DNA from: Pseudaquabacterium inlustre
GTDB taxonomy: Bacteria; Pseudomonadota; Gammaproteobacteria; Burkholderiales; Burkholderiaceae_C
Length of the DNA: 64,000 nt
Assembly: GCF_038066595.1 (NCBI RefSeq)
Contig: NZ_JBBUTH010000003.1
Location: forward strand, 558,001-622,000
Direction of reading: 5' to 3'
The notes under the pieces are model-generated. The model did no database searches. It was given only the letters and a program-made list of their open reading frames with translations, and was not told the DNA's origin. Of this stretch, positions 9,211 through 17,845 are shown one piece after another. The first letter of the stretch is position 1. The number at the start of each line of letters is the position of its first letter. The position numbers and the translations under genes are program-made.

Positions 9211-10335
9211 TCAGGCGGCGCCCAGCAGCCGCGCCAGATCGTTGGCGATGCGCACGGCGGCGTCGCCGTCCCACAGGTGCGGGCGCCGGCCCTGCTTGCC
9301 GCGGCCTTCGATCACCTCGATGGCGGCAGCCACGATCTTCTCGGGCGAGATGCCCACCAGCACATTGGTGCCTTCGTCCACGGTGACCGGGCGTTCGGTG
9401 TTCTCGCGCATGGTGACGCACGGCACGCCCAGGGCCGTGGTTTCCTCCTGCAGGCCGCCGGAATCGGTGAGCACCACCGTGGCGTCCTTCCACAGGTTCA
9501 GGAAGCTCATGTAGGGCTGGGGCGACATCAGGTGGATGTTCGGCCCCAGTTCCAGGCCCAGCTTCTCCAGGTTGCCGCGGGTGCGCGGGTGCACCGGAAA
9601 CACCAGCGGCAACTGCTCCGACACCTTCTTCAGCGCGCCGGCGATCGGGCCCAGCACGGCCAGGTCATCGACGTTGGACGGGCGGTGCATGGTGACCACG
9701 CCGTAGCGGCTGCCCAGCTGGGCCTTGATGGCCTGGGTTTCGTAGCCGCTGCGGTCCAGGCCCTCGATCTGCCGCGCCTGGTACATCACGTTGTCGACCA
9801 TCACATGGCCGACGTAGAAGATGCGCGCGTCGGGATGGCCTTCGCGCTTCAGATGCGCCACGCCGCTGGGCTCGGTGACGAAGAACCAGTCGCTGATCGA
9901 ATCGGTGACCAGGCGATTGATCTCCTCGGGCATGGCCATGTCGCCGCTGCGCAGGCCGGCCTCCACATGGGCCACCGGGATGCCGGCCTTCTTGGCCACG
10001 ATGGCGCAGGCCAGCGTGGAATTGACGTCGCCCACCACCACCACGGCGTCGGGACGGTCGTCGGCGCAATGCTTCTCGAAGGCTTCCATGATGCGCGCCG
10101 TCTGCGAGGCATGGCTGCCGCCGCCGCAGTTGAAGTGCACGTCGGGCGCCGGGATGCCGAGTTCCTCGAAGAACACATCGCTCATGTTGCGGTCGAAGTG
10201 CTGGCCGGTGTGCACGATCTTCCAGGCCAGGCGGCCATCGGCCTGCAGCGCTCGCACCATGGGTGCGATCTTCATGAAGTTGGGGCGGGCCCCGGCAACG
10301 ATGTGAACGCAGGGGCGGCGTTGGGCGTCGGTCAT
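9211..10335 (-). CDS. wecB: UDP-N-acetylglucosamine 2-epimerase (non-hydrolysing)
   Basis: A cytosolic enzyme of 374 residues that interconverts UDP-GlcNAc and UDP-ManNAc for polysaccharide synthesis. The GT-B fold is evident from VAGARPNFMKIAPM at the N-terminus, TGQHFDRNMSD, VVVGDVNSTLA, HVEAGLRSGDMAMPEEINR and the C-terminal DSGGLQEET plus RENTERPVT motifs. The ATG at 10335 is preferred; an upstream in-frame TTG at 10362 would add nine residues and abut the rmlA stop. It is the last gene of the leftward precursor operon. No UDP-ManNAc dehydrogenase (wecC) follows, so the ManNAc may be used as such or oxidised by an enzyme encoded elsewhere. Confidence 0.94.
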   Translation of the reverse strand: MTDAQRRPCVHIVAGARPNFMKIAPMVRALQADGRLAWKIVHTGQHFDRNMSDVFFEELGIPAPDVHFNCGGGSHASQTARIMEAFEKHCADDRPDAVVVVGDVNSTLACAIVAKKAGIPVAHVEAGLRSGDMAMPEEINRLVTDSISDWFFVTEPSGVAHLKREGHPDARIFYVGHVMVDNVMYQARQIEGLDRSGYETQAIKAQLGSRYGVVTMHRPSNVDDLAVLGPIAGALKKVSEQLPLVFPVHPRTRGNLEKLGLELGPNIHLMSPQPYMSFLNLWKDATVVLTDSGGLQEETTALGVPCVTMRENTERPVTVDEGTNVLVGISPEKIVAAAIEVIEGRGKQGRRPHLWDGDAAVRIANDLARLLGAA

Positions 10336-10363
10336 GGTGGGGTTATCGGCGAGGGCGGTCAAT

Positions 10364-11248
10364 TCAAAAGGCCTTGTCGCGCAGCAGTCGCTGCAGGTAC
10401 TGGCCGTAGCCGTTCTTGGCCAGCGGTGCGGCCAGTGCTTCCAACTGCTCGGCAGTGATCCAGCCCTGGCGGAAGGCGATCTCTTCCGGGCAGGCCACTT
10501 TCAGGCCCTGGCGCTTTTCCAGCGTGGCGATGAACTGGCCGGCTTCCAGCAGGCTGTCGTGCGTGCCGGTGTCCAGCCAGGCGTAGCCACGGCCCATGAT
10601 TTCCACCTCCAGCTGGTTCTGCTGCAGGTAGGTGGCGTTGACGGTGGTGATCTCCAGCTCGCCGCGCGCGCTGGGCTGGATGCTGGCCGCGATGTCGCAG
10701 ACCTGCTCGTCGTAGAAGTACAGGCCGGTGACGGCGTAGTTGCTCTTCGGAGCCTTGGGTTTCTCTTCGATGCTCAGTGCGTGCTTGTGGGCATCGAACT
10801 CCACCACGCCATAACGCTCGGGATCGGTCACGTGGTAGGCGAACACGCTCGCGCCGGCGCTGCGCTCGTCGGCCCGCTGCAACAGGGTCTGGAAGTCGTG
10901 GCCGTAGAAGATGTTGTCGCCCAGCACCAGCGCGCTGGGCTGGCCGTTGACGAACTGCCTGCCCAGGATGAAGGCTTGCGCCAGGCCATCGGGGCTGGGC
11001 TGCACGCAGTAGCTGAGGTTCAGGCCCCACTTGCTGCCGTCTCCCAGCAGGGATTCGAAGCGCGGCGTGTCCTGCGGGGTGCTGATGATCAGGATGTCGC
11101 GCATGCCGGCCAGCATCAGTGTGCTGAGCGGGTAGTACACCATCGGCTTGTCGTAGACCGGCAGCAGTTGCTTGCTGATGGCCAAGGTGGCCGGGTGCAG
11201 CCGGGTGCCGGAGCCGCCGGCCAGGATGATGCCCTTGCGCGTCTTCAT
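10364..11248 (-). CDS. rmlA: Glucose-1-phosphate thymidylyltransferase
   Basis: A 294-residue nucleotidyltransferase that makes dTDP-glucose from dTTP and glucose-1-phosphate, the first step of dTDP-6-deoxyhexose synthesis. It has the N-terminal GGSGTRLHPAT motif (about 11-22), the YDKPMVYYPLSTLMLAG substrate loop and the EEKPKAPKSNYAVTGLYFYD active-site region. Length and sequence are typical of RmlA/RfbA. It follows rmlB by 24 bases and precedes wecB. RmlC and RmlD are absent from the window, so the final sugar need not be rhamnose. Confidence 0.95.
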   Translation of the reverse strand: MKTRKGIILAGGSGTRLHPATLAISKQLLPVYDKPMVYYPLSTLMLAGMRDILIISTPQDTPRFESLLGDGSKWGLNLSYCVQPSPDGLAQAFILGRQFVNGQPSALVLGDNIFYGHDFQTLLQRADERSAGASVFAYHVTDPERYGVVEFDAHKHALSIEEKPKAPKSNYAVTGLYFYDEQVCDIAASIQPSARGELEITTVNATYLQQNQLEVEIMGRGYAWLDTGTHDSLLEAGQFIATLEKRQGLKVACPEEIAFRQGWITAEQLEALAAPLAKNGYGQYLQRLLRDKAF

Positions 11249-11272
11249 GCTCTGTTCTCCCTGGTGGCGCGG

Positions 11273-12334
11273 TCAGGCGCCGTACTGCTGGTTCACCCAG
11301 TCGCGGTAGCTGCCGCTCTGCACATCGGCCACCCACTGCGGGTTGTCGAGGTACCACTGCACCGTCTTGCGGATGCCCGTGGCAAAGGTCTCGGCCGGGC
11401 GCCAGCCCAGTTCACGCTCGATCTTGCGCGCGTCGATGGCATAGCGGCGGTCATGTCCGGGCCGGTCGGTCACGTAGGTGATCAGGCGGGCGTAGGGTCC
11501 GGCGGCGTCGGGGCGCAGTTCGTCGAGCAGACCGCACACCGTCTTGACGATGTCGATGTTGGCCATCTCGTTCCAGCCGCCGATGTTGTAGGTCTCGCCC
11601 AGGCGGCCAGCGGCCAGCACGGCGCGGATGCCGCTGCAATGGTCCTTCACGTACAGCCAGTCGCGGATCTGCTGGCCGTCGCCATACACCGGCAGCGGCT
11701 TGCCCGCGAGGGCGTTGACGATCATCAGCGGGATGAGCTTCTCGGGGAAGTGCAGCGGCCCGTAGTTGTTGCTGCAGTTGGTGGTGAGCACCGGCAGGCC
11801 GTAGGTGTGGTGCCAGGCGCGCACCAGGTGGTCGCTGGCGGCCTTGCTGGCGCTGTAGGGGCTGTTGGGCTCGTACGGGTTGGTCTCGGCGAACGGCGGA
11901 TCCGATGGCTTCAGGCTGCCGTAGACCTCGTCGGTGGACACATGGTGGAAGCGGAACGCGGCCTTGGCTTCGCCCTGCAGGCCGCCCCAGTAGGCGCGTG
12001 CGGCCTCCAGCAGCGTGAAGGTGCCATCCACATTGGTCTTCATGAAGGCACCGGGGCCGTGGATGCTGCGGTCCACATGGCTCTCGGCCGCGAAATGCAC
12101 GATGGCGCGCGGCTGATGCGTGGCCAGCAACTGGTCGATCAGCGCGCGGTCGCAGATGTCACCGTGTACGAAGACATGCCGCGCATCGCCGGCCAGCGGC
12201 GCCAGGTTGGCGCGGTTGCCGGCATAGGTGAGGGCGTCGAGGTTGACGACGCCTTCAGCGGCCGGGTCGGCCAGCCAGTCCAGCACGAAGTTGCTGCCGA
12301 TGAAGCCGGCGCCGCCGGTGACGAGGATGGTCAT
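11273..12334 (-). CDS. rmlB: dTDP-glucose 4,6-dehydratase
   Basis: A 353-residue extended short-chain dehydrogenase that turns dTDP-glucose into dTDP-4-keto-6-deoxyglucose. The NAD-binding TGGAGFIGSN is at residues 6-15. HFAAESHVDRSI, STDEVYGSL (with the catalytic Asp-Glu pair) and the YSASK catalytic Tyr/Lys (about 158-162) are all intact. It lies 136 bases downstream of manC, beyond a GC-rich double hairpin, and just upstream of rmlA. The product is a branch point to rhamnose, fucosamine, viosamine and other deoxysugars. Confidence 0.95.
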   Translation of the reverse strand: MTILVTGGAGFIGSNFVLDWLADPAAEGVVNLDALTYAGNRANLAPLAGDARHVFVHGDICDRALIDQLLATHQPRAIVHFAAESHVDRSIHGPGAFMKTNVDGTFTLLEAARAYWGGLQGEAKAAFRFHHVSTDEVYGSLKPSDPPFAETNPYEPNSPYSASKAASDHLVRAWHHTYGLPVLTTNCSNNYGPLHFPEKLIPLMIVNALAGKPLPVYGDGQQIRDWLYVKDHCSGIRAVLAAGRLGETYNIGGWNEMANIDIVKTVCGLLDELRPDAAGPYARLITYVTDRPGHDRRYAIDARKIERELGWRPAETFATGIRKTVQWYLDNPQWVADVQSGSYRDWVNQQYGA

Positions 12335-12425
12335 TCAGAGCTCCGTGAGCTGCTCAGTGCAGATTGTTGTCTCGATGCAGGCAACCCAGCGGCCACCGTG
12401 GATCGGGCTTGGCCCGGCCACTGGT

Positions 12426-12470
12426 GGCGCCCCCTTGAGGGGGAGGCGCCGAAGGCGCTTCGGGGGTGGG
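12426..12470. repeat. GC-rich double-hairpin sequence between manC and rmlB
   Basis: Two adjacent stem-loops: CCCCC-TTGA-GGGGG (12430-12443) and GCGCC-GAA-GGCGC (12446-12458), followed by CTTCGGGGGTGGG. There is no T run, so it is not a classical terminator. The sequence resembles short GC-rich intergenic repeats that recur in Burkholderiales genomes; that is recalled, not searched. On the minus-strand transcript it would fold between manC and rmlB and could tune expression or stability of the downstream genes. Confidence 0.5.
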
Positions 12471-13928
12471 TCAACTCCGGCCGTAGGTGTCCTCGAAGCG
12501 CACGATGTCGTCTTCGCCGAGGTAGCTGCCCGACTGCACCTCGATGATTTCCAGCGGCACCTTGCCGGGATTGGCCAGGCGGTGGGTCTGGCCCAGCGGG
12601 ATGTAGGTGCTCTGGTTCTCGCTCAGCAGCAGCACCTTGTCGCCGTTGGTGATCTCGGCCGTGCCCGACACCACGATCCAGTGCTCGGCGCGGTGGTGGT
12701 GCATCTGCAGGCTCAAACTGGCACCCGGCTTGACCATGATGCGCTTGACCTGGTGCCGCGGGCCGTTGTCGATGCTGTCATACCAGCCCCAGGGGCGGTG
12801 CACCTTGCGGTGCAGCACCTGCTCGCCACGCTGCTCGGCGCCGAGCTGGTTGACGATCTGCTTGACCTCCTGGCTGCGTGCGCGGTCGGCCACCAGCACG
12901 GCATCGGGCGTCTCCACCACGATCACGTCCTTCAGGCCCACGGCGCTGACCAGGCGGCTGGTGGCATGCACCAGGGTGTTGCTGGAGTCCTTGACGATGG
13001 CGTCGCCGATGCTGGCATTGCCCTTGTCATCCTTGGGTGCCACCTGCCACACGGCATCCCAGGCGCCCAGATCGTTCCAGCCGGCGTCCAGTGCCACCAT
13101 GCGGATGTCGAAGGCGCTGCCGGGGCACTGCTCCATCACGGCGTAGTCCACCGACTCGCTGGGCACGGCGGCGAACTCGGCCTTGCCGGGCCGCACGAAC
13201 TTGGCATCGGTGCTGCGCGCGGCCCAGGCGGTGCGGGTGGCGGTGGCGATGTCGGGGCGGAACTGCGCCAGCGCCGTCAGCCACACCGATGCCTTCAGCA
13301 CGAACATGCCGGCGTTCCAGAAGTAACCGCCTTCGGCCAGGTAGCGCTGGGCGGTGGCCAGGTCGGGCTTCTCGACGAAGCGCTGCACGGCCACCGCACC
13401 GGCGCCCCCGGCGCTGGCGCCGGCCTGGATGTAGCCGTAGCCCGTCTCGGGCTTGTCGGGCGTGATGCCCAGGATGACGATCGCGCCCTGATCGGCCGCA
13501 CGCACGGCCTCGCGCACGGCGGCGGTGAAGGCGGCGGTGTCGGCAATGGTCTGATCGGCCGAGGTGATCACCAGCACCGGGTCGCCACCAGCCTCGGCGG
13601 CCTGCAGCGCGGCCAGCGTGACGGCCGGCGCGGTGTTGCGTCCCACCGGCTCCAGCAGCACGGCGCTCGGCTCGGCCTTCAGTTCACGCAACTGGTCCAG
13701 CACCAGGAAGCGGTGTTCGTCATTGCCCACCACCAGCGTGTCGGCCACGGCCAGACCGTCGGTGGCCAGGCCCTGCAGACGCTGCACGGCATGCTGGAAC
13801 AGGCTCATGCGGTCGTCGGGATCGCCCGACAACACCAGGAACTGCTTGGGAAAGCCCGCGCGCGACAGCGGCCACAGGCGGGTGCCGGAACCGCCGGCCA
13901 TGATCACGGGTTGGACTTGGATGCTCAT
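12471..13928 (-). CDS. manC: Mannose-1-phosphate guanylyltransferase / mannose-6-phosphate isomerase
   Basis: A 485-residue bifunctional enzyme of the AlgA/ManC type supplying GDP-mannose. The N-terminal nucleotidyltransferase domain begins VIMAGGSGTRLWPLSR and contains FVEKPD. The C-terminal cupin isomerase domain (from about 380) carries RPWGWYDSIDNG and the metal-binding LQMHHHRAEHWIVVSGTAE. The ATG at 13928 was chosen because it places the GGSGTR motif at the usual distance; an upstream in-frame start would overlap galE. It lies 8 bases after the galE stop, in the same transcription unit. Confidence 0.95.
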   Translation of the reverse strand: MSIQVQPVIMAGGSGTRLWPLSRAGFPKQFLVLSGDPDDRMSLFQHAVQRLQGLATDGLAVADTLVVGNDEHRFLVLDQLRELKAEPSAVLLEPVGRNTAPAVTLAALQAAEAGGDPVLVITSADQTIADTAAFTAAVREAVRAADQGAIVILGITPDKPETGYGYIQAGASAGGAGAVAVQRFVEKPDLATAQRYLAEGGYFWNAGMFVLKASVWLTALAQFRPDIATATRTAWAARSTDAKFVRPGKAEFAAVPSESVDYAVMEQCPGSAFDIRMVALDAGWNDLGAWDAVWQVAPKDDKGNASIGDAIVKDSSNTLVHATSRLVSAVGLKDVIVVETPDAVLVADRARSQEVKQIVNQLGAEQRGEQVLHRKVHRPWGWYDSIDNGPRHQVKRIMVKPGASLSLQMHHHRAEHWIVVSGTAEITNGDKVLLLSENQSTYIPLGQTHRLANPGKVPLEIIEVQSGSYLGEDDIVRFEDTYGRS

Positions 13929-13936
13929 GTCGATGC

Positions 13937-14956
13937 TCACGCTTGGGTGAAGCCTTGGGGGTTCAGCGTCTGCCAGCGCCAGCTGTCGGCGCACATGCGG
14001 TCGAGGTCATGCCGGGCCTGCCAGCCCAGCAGTTGCCGGGCCAGCGCGGGATCGGCATAGCAGGACGCCACGTCGCCCGGCCGGCGGGCCACGATGTCGT
14101 AGGGGATCTCGCGGCCGCTGGCCTTGGCGTAGGCGGCCACCAGTTCCAGCACGCTGTAGCCGCGGCCGGTGCCCAGGTTCACGGTCAGCGATCCAGGCTG
14201 GTTCAGCAGGCGCTGCAGCGCCGCGACATGGCCGTCGGCCAGGTCGACCACGTGGATGTAGTCGCGCACACCGGTGCCGTCGGGTGTGGCGTAGTCGTTG
14301 CCAAACACGCTCAGCCGCGCGCGCCGACCCACGGCCACCTGGGCCACGTAGGGCATCAGGTTGTTGGGCGTGCCGCGCGGGTCTTCGCCGATCAGGCCGG
14401 ACTCGTGGGCGCCCACCGGGTTGAAGTAGCGCAGGCAGGCGGTCTGCCAGGCCGCATCCGACGCGCCCAGGTCGCGCAGGATGGCTTCGCCGATCAGCTT
14501 GGTCTGGCCGTAAGGGTTGGTGGCCGACAGCGGGAAGTCTTCGCGGATCGGCAGGCTGGCCGGGTCGCCATACACCGTGGCGCTGCTGGAGAACACCATG
14601 CGCTGGCAGCCGTGGGCGCGCATGGCCTGGCAGGTGGTGACCAGGCCGCCGAGGTTGTTGCCGTAGTAGTCCAGCGGCTTGGCGGTGGATTCGCCCACGG
14701 CCTTGAAGGCCGCGAAATGCACCACGGCGTCGGGGCGGTGGCGGGCAAAGATGCCGGCCATGGCCGCCGCGTCGCAGACGCTGGCCTGTTCGAACACGGG
14801 GGCCTGGCCCGACAGGCGCTGCAGCCGGTTCAGCACCTCGGGCGAGCTGTTGGAAAAGTCGTCGACACCGACGACCTCGAAGCCGGCGGCTTGCAGCGCC
14901 AGCCAGGTGTGGCTGGCGATGTAGCCGGTGGCGCCGGTGAGCAGGATGCGGGACAT
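13937..14956 (-). CDS. galE: UDP-glucose 4-epimerase
   Basis: A 339-residue extended SDR epimerase making UDP-galactose (or UDP-GalNAc). It shows the cofactor motif GATGYIASH (about 8-16), VHFAAFKAVGEST, SSSATVYG, the catalytic YGQTK and the C-terminal RRPGDVASCYAD. Length matches GalE. One oddity: the third glycine of the usual GxxGxxG is alanine. It sits 12 bases after the EpsL-like gene and 8 bases before manC. Confidence 0.93.
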   Translation of the reverse strand: MSRILLTGATGYIASHTWLALQAAGFEVVGVDDFSNSSPEVLNRLQRLSGQAPVFEQASVCDAAAMAGIFARHRPDAVVHFAAFKAVGESTAKPLDYYGNNLGGLVTTCQAMRAHGCQRMVFSSSATVYGDPASLPIREDFPLSATNPYGQTKLIGEAILRDLGASDAAWQTACLRYFNPVGAHESGLIGEDPRGTPNNLMPYVAQVAVGRRARLSVFGNDYATPDGTGVRDYIHVVDLADGHVAALQRLLNQPGSLTVNLGTGRGYSVLELVAAYAKASGREIPYDIVARRPGDVASCYADPALARQLLGWQARHDLDRMCADSWRWQTLNPQGFTQA

Positions 14957-14968
14957 GGGTGTTGGGCC

Positions 14969-16240
14969 TTACTGCAGGGTGGCCTGGCCGTAGCAGCTGA
15001 CGCTGGTGCTGCCGTACGACCAGCTCAGGCTGCTGTTGGCATGGCGGTTGTCGACGTTGAGGTCGCAGCCCAGCAGCGCCCAGCGCACCGGCGCCCAGCG
15101 GGCGCCCAGGGCCAGGGTGTCGGTGTCGTCACCGCCGGCTGCCTTCGACAGGACGGTGCTGTTGAGGATCCGGGTATCGACCAGGCTGCGGTGGGCGCGG
15201 CCGATCGACGCGTTCAGCGCCACCTTGGCCGACAAATCGTAGGCGGCGCTGAACTGCAGCGCCGTGGTGGTGCGCCCGTAGTCCACCACGCCCTGGCCGA
15301 AGATGCCCAGGTTGTAGACGTCGGCGCTCTGCCCGTTGTCGCGCGAGAGCTTGCTGGACAGGCGCAGCTTGCCGCCGGGCTGCCAGTCCCAGCGCACGAG
15401 ACCGGTCAGCCCGGACAGGTTGCGCGCGGTGTCGCGGTCGTAGCGGGTGCGCGTGGGGCTCACGCGCACGGACAGGTCGGTGGCGCCGCTGGGCGTCCAG
15501 CGGGCCGACAGGTCCAGGTCGGTGCGGCGGTAGGTGTCGGGGTCATACGCCCCGCTGCCGTCGGCCGCCGGAAAGTGCGGGTAGCGGCCGTTCGTCAGCC
15601 GCAGCGCCGCACCCAGTTGCAGCGCCGGGCTGCTGCGCCAGCGTACGCCCAGTGAGCCGTAGGTCTGGCGGCTGTCGTAGGCGTCGTAGCGGCTGGCCGA
15701 ATATTCGCGGCTGCGGTAGCCGGCGCCGGCCTCCAGCGTCAGCCGGGTCACGGTGCCCAGGCGGGCCGTGGCGTCCAGCTGGTTGGCGCGCACCACATTG
15801 CGCAGCGCGATGAGCTGGTTGCTGCTGTCGCGGCTGTTGAACTGCGCCAGGTTCTGGTCCGACGCCACGCTCAGGCGGCCGGACAGGCGGTTCGCCGTTT
15901 CCCAGTCGAGCGCCGCGTTCAGGCCATAGCCGCTGTTGTTCAGGTGACTGTTGTTCTGGTAACGGCTGTTACGAATGGATGCCGTGGCACCCAGGTGCTG
16001 GCGTCCCCATTGCTGGTCCAGGCCACCCAGCAGCGAGGTGGTGGCCACCGTGTCGGCCTTGCTGTAGGGCGTGGTCAGCGTTTCGCTGCTGGCGATGCGG
16101 TAGAGGTTGGACTCGTGCGCCAGCGCCTGCGAGGCGCCGAGGTACCAGGGGCTGGTCTCGGCCAGCACCGGCTGCCAGGCGGCACTGGCCAGCAGCAGCG
16201 CCAGCGTGGGGCGGGACAGGTGCGGTCGAAGGGAGGTCAT
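14969..16240 (-). CDS. epsL: EpsL-like outer-membrane beta-barrel protein of exopolysaccharide synthesis
   Basis: A 423-residue exported protein. The signal peptide runs MTSLRPHLSRPTLALLLASA to about AWQPVLA-ETS, and the mature protein consists of alternating amphipathic beta strands (for example SLGVRWRSSPALQLGAALRLTNGRY) typical of an outer-membrane barrel. It resembles EpsL, known from methanolan-type clusters and exosortase B-associated polysaccharide loci. The symbol is assigned by likeness. The ATG at 16240 was chosen for the signal peptide and an AGGA about 10 bases upstream; a longer frame begins at 16309 inside the preceding gene. It probably takes part in polymer export or surface retention. 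It lies between the priming transferase and galE. Confidence 0.75.
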   Translation of the reverse strand: MTSLRPHLSRPTLALLLASAAWQPVLAETSPWYLGASQALAHESNLYRIASSETLTTPYSKADTVATTSLLGGLDQQWGRQHLGATASIRNSRYQNNSHLNNSGYGLNAALDWETANRLSGRLSVASDQNLAQFNSRDSSNQLIALRNVVRANQLDATARLGTVTRLTLEAGAGYRSREYSASRYDAYDSRQTYGSLGVRWRSSPALQLGAALRLTNGRYPHFPAADGSGAYDPDTYRRTDLDLSARWTPSGATDLSVRVSPTRTRYDRDTARNLSGLTGLVRWDWQPGGKLRLSSKLSRDNGQSADVYNLGIFGQGVVDYGRTTTALQFSAAYDLSAKVALNASIGRAHRSLVDTRILNSTVLSKAAGGDDTDTLALGARWAPVRWALLGCDLNVDNRHANSSLSWSYGSTSVSCYGQATLQ

Positions 16241-16286
16241 CGGCGGGTGTCCTGGTACAGGGGTGGGCAAGCCCAGACGGGCTCGC

Positions 16287-17678
16287 TCAATAGGCATTGC
16301 TTTCGCCACGCAAGGTCTTGATCGTGCGCAGGATGATCACCAGGTCCAGACCCAGCGACCAGTTGCGCATGTATTCGAGGTCGTACTCCACGCGGGCCTG
16401 CATCTTCTCGATGGTGTCGGTTTCGCCGCGGTGGCCGTTGACCTGGGCCCAGCCGGTGATGCCCGGCTTGACCTTGTGGCGCACCATGTAGGCCTTGATC
16501 AGTTCGCGGTACATCTCGTTGTGGGCCACGGCATGCGGCCGCGGGCCCACGATGCTCATGCGACCCTGCAGCACGTTGATGAACTGCGGCAACTCGTCCA
16601 GCGAGGTCTTGCGGATGAAGGCGCCGAAGGGCGTGATGCGCGGATCACCCTTGGTGGCCTGCTTGACCACCGGCCCGTTGTCCTCGGCACGCATGGAGCG
16701 GAACTTGTAGACGATGATCTCTTCACCATCCAGCCCGTTGCGCCGCTGCCTGAAGATCACCGGCCCGGGCGAACTCAGCTTCACCCCGATGGCCACCGCC
16801 AGCATGATCGGCGAGATCAGCACCAGGATCAGGCAGGCCAGCACGATGTCGCTGAGCCGCTTGATCAGCCGGTTGGTGCCGGTGAAGGGGGTTTCGGTCA
16901 GGCCCACCATCGGCACGCCGCCCACATCCTGCAGGCGGCCCTGGATGATACTGATGCCGAACACGTCGGGCACGAAATAGATCGAGGCCGTGGTGCCCTG
17001 CAGGGCCTGCAGCAACTCGATGATGCGCGGCTGCGAGCCCAGCGGCAGCGTGATGTAGACGTCCTTCACGCCATGGGTGCGGATGTAGGGGGCTGCGTCG
17101 GCCAGGCCGCCCAGGCGCCGGCCTTCCGCGTCGGCGTGCACGCGACCCTGGGTGCGGTCGTCGAAGAAGCCCATCACGTCGATGCCCTGGATCGCGGCGG
17201 ACTGCACCGAGCGCGCCACCTTCACGCCCAGGGCGCCGGCGCCGATCACCACTGCCGCGCGGCGGTTGGCCGGCTGGCCCGACTGGTGGCGCAGCACCAG
17301 GTGGCCCGCCCGCACGGCCAGCAATTGCAGCAGTGGCGTGATCACCGCCCAGAACACCAGCACATCGCGGTCGAAATACTCCAGGCTGCGCGTGCCGTAG
17401 CCGAAGGCCGCCAGGATGGCCAGCAGCGTGATCCACGAACTCAGGATGCCCACGGCGGCGTTCGACAGCCGGTCGCCGAAGCGGTTGATGCCGGGCCAGG
17501 TGAGTGCGATCACCAGGAAGCACAGGGTCAGGTCCGCGCGGCCGATCGGCTCGCCCTCCCAGGCCATCGCGGCCAGGTACACCAGCACCGTGATCGCCGG
17601 CTCCAGCAGGGTGGCGATCAGGCTGGTGACCGAGGGCGGGGCGGTGCTGAAACTGCGCTGGCTTCTGGAGTCGAACAT
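16287..17678 (-). CDS. Undecaprenyl-phosphate glucose phosphotransferase (WcaJ-type priming enzyme)
   Basis: A 463-residue inner-membrane enzyme that starts each polysaccharide repeat by moving a sugar-1-phosphate (usually glucose) onto undecaprenyl phosphate. Four or five N-terminal helices (to about 145) are followed by a Rossmann-like CoA-binding-type domain (about 150-270). A membrane re-entrant segment starts at KRLSDIVLACLILVLI, and the C-terminal transferase core has KFRSMRAED, RKTSLDELPQF and SIVGPRPHA. All catalytic signatures are intact. It is the first gene of the leftward exopolysaccharide operon and the only glycosyl-phosphate transferase seen. Its promoter must lie in the 167-base gap shared with ubiJ. 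Confidence 0.93.
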   Translation of the reverse strand: MFDSRSQRSFSTAPPSVTSLIATLLEPAITVLVYLAAMAWEGEPIGRADLTLCFLVIALTWPGINRFGDRLSNAAVGILSSWITLLAILAAFGYGTRSLEYFDRDVLVFWAVITPLLQLLAVRAGHLVLRHQSGQPANRRAAVVIGAGALGVKVARSVQSAAIQGIDVMGFFDDRTQGRVHADAEGRRLGGLADAAPYIRTHGVKDVYITLPLGSQPRIIELLQALQGTTASIYFVPDVFGISIIQGRLQDVGGVPMVGLTETPFTGTNRLIKRLSDIVLACLILVLISPIMLAVAIGVKLSSPGPVIFRQRRNGLDGEEIIVYKFRSMRAEDNGPVVKQATKGDPRITPFGAFIRKTSLDELPQFINVLQGRMSIVGPRPHAVAHNEMYRELIKAYMVRHKVKPGITGWAQVNGHRGETDTIEKMQARVEYDLEYMRNWSLGLDLVIILRTIKTLRGESNAY

Positions 17679-17832
17679 CCGGGAGAGGGTGGGGCGGCGG
17701 CCGCCTCAGGTGGCGGCCCGCAATGAGCAAGATGGCGACGCTACCGCATTGTGCAGCGGCCCAAACCCGCGATTCTGGTCGATATTCGTGACCGTTCCGG
17801 CACCTGTGCGCAGGTCCGGGTGGGTGATTGCC

Positions 17833-17838
17833 TACAAT
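17833..17838 (+). promoter_or_regulatory. Candidate -10 element of ubiJ
   Basis: TACAAT lies 7 bases before the ubiJ ATG, with no Shine-Dalgarno between. Transcription would begin at or next to the start codon, giving a leaderless message. No good -35 is visible. Confidence 0.35.
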
Positions 17839-17845
17839 CTCCCTA

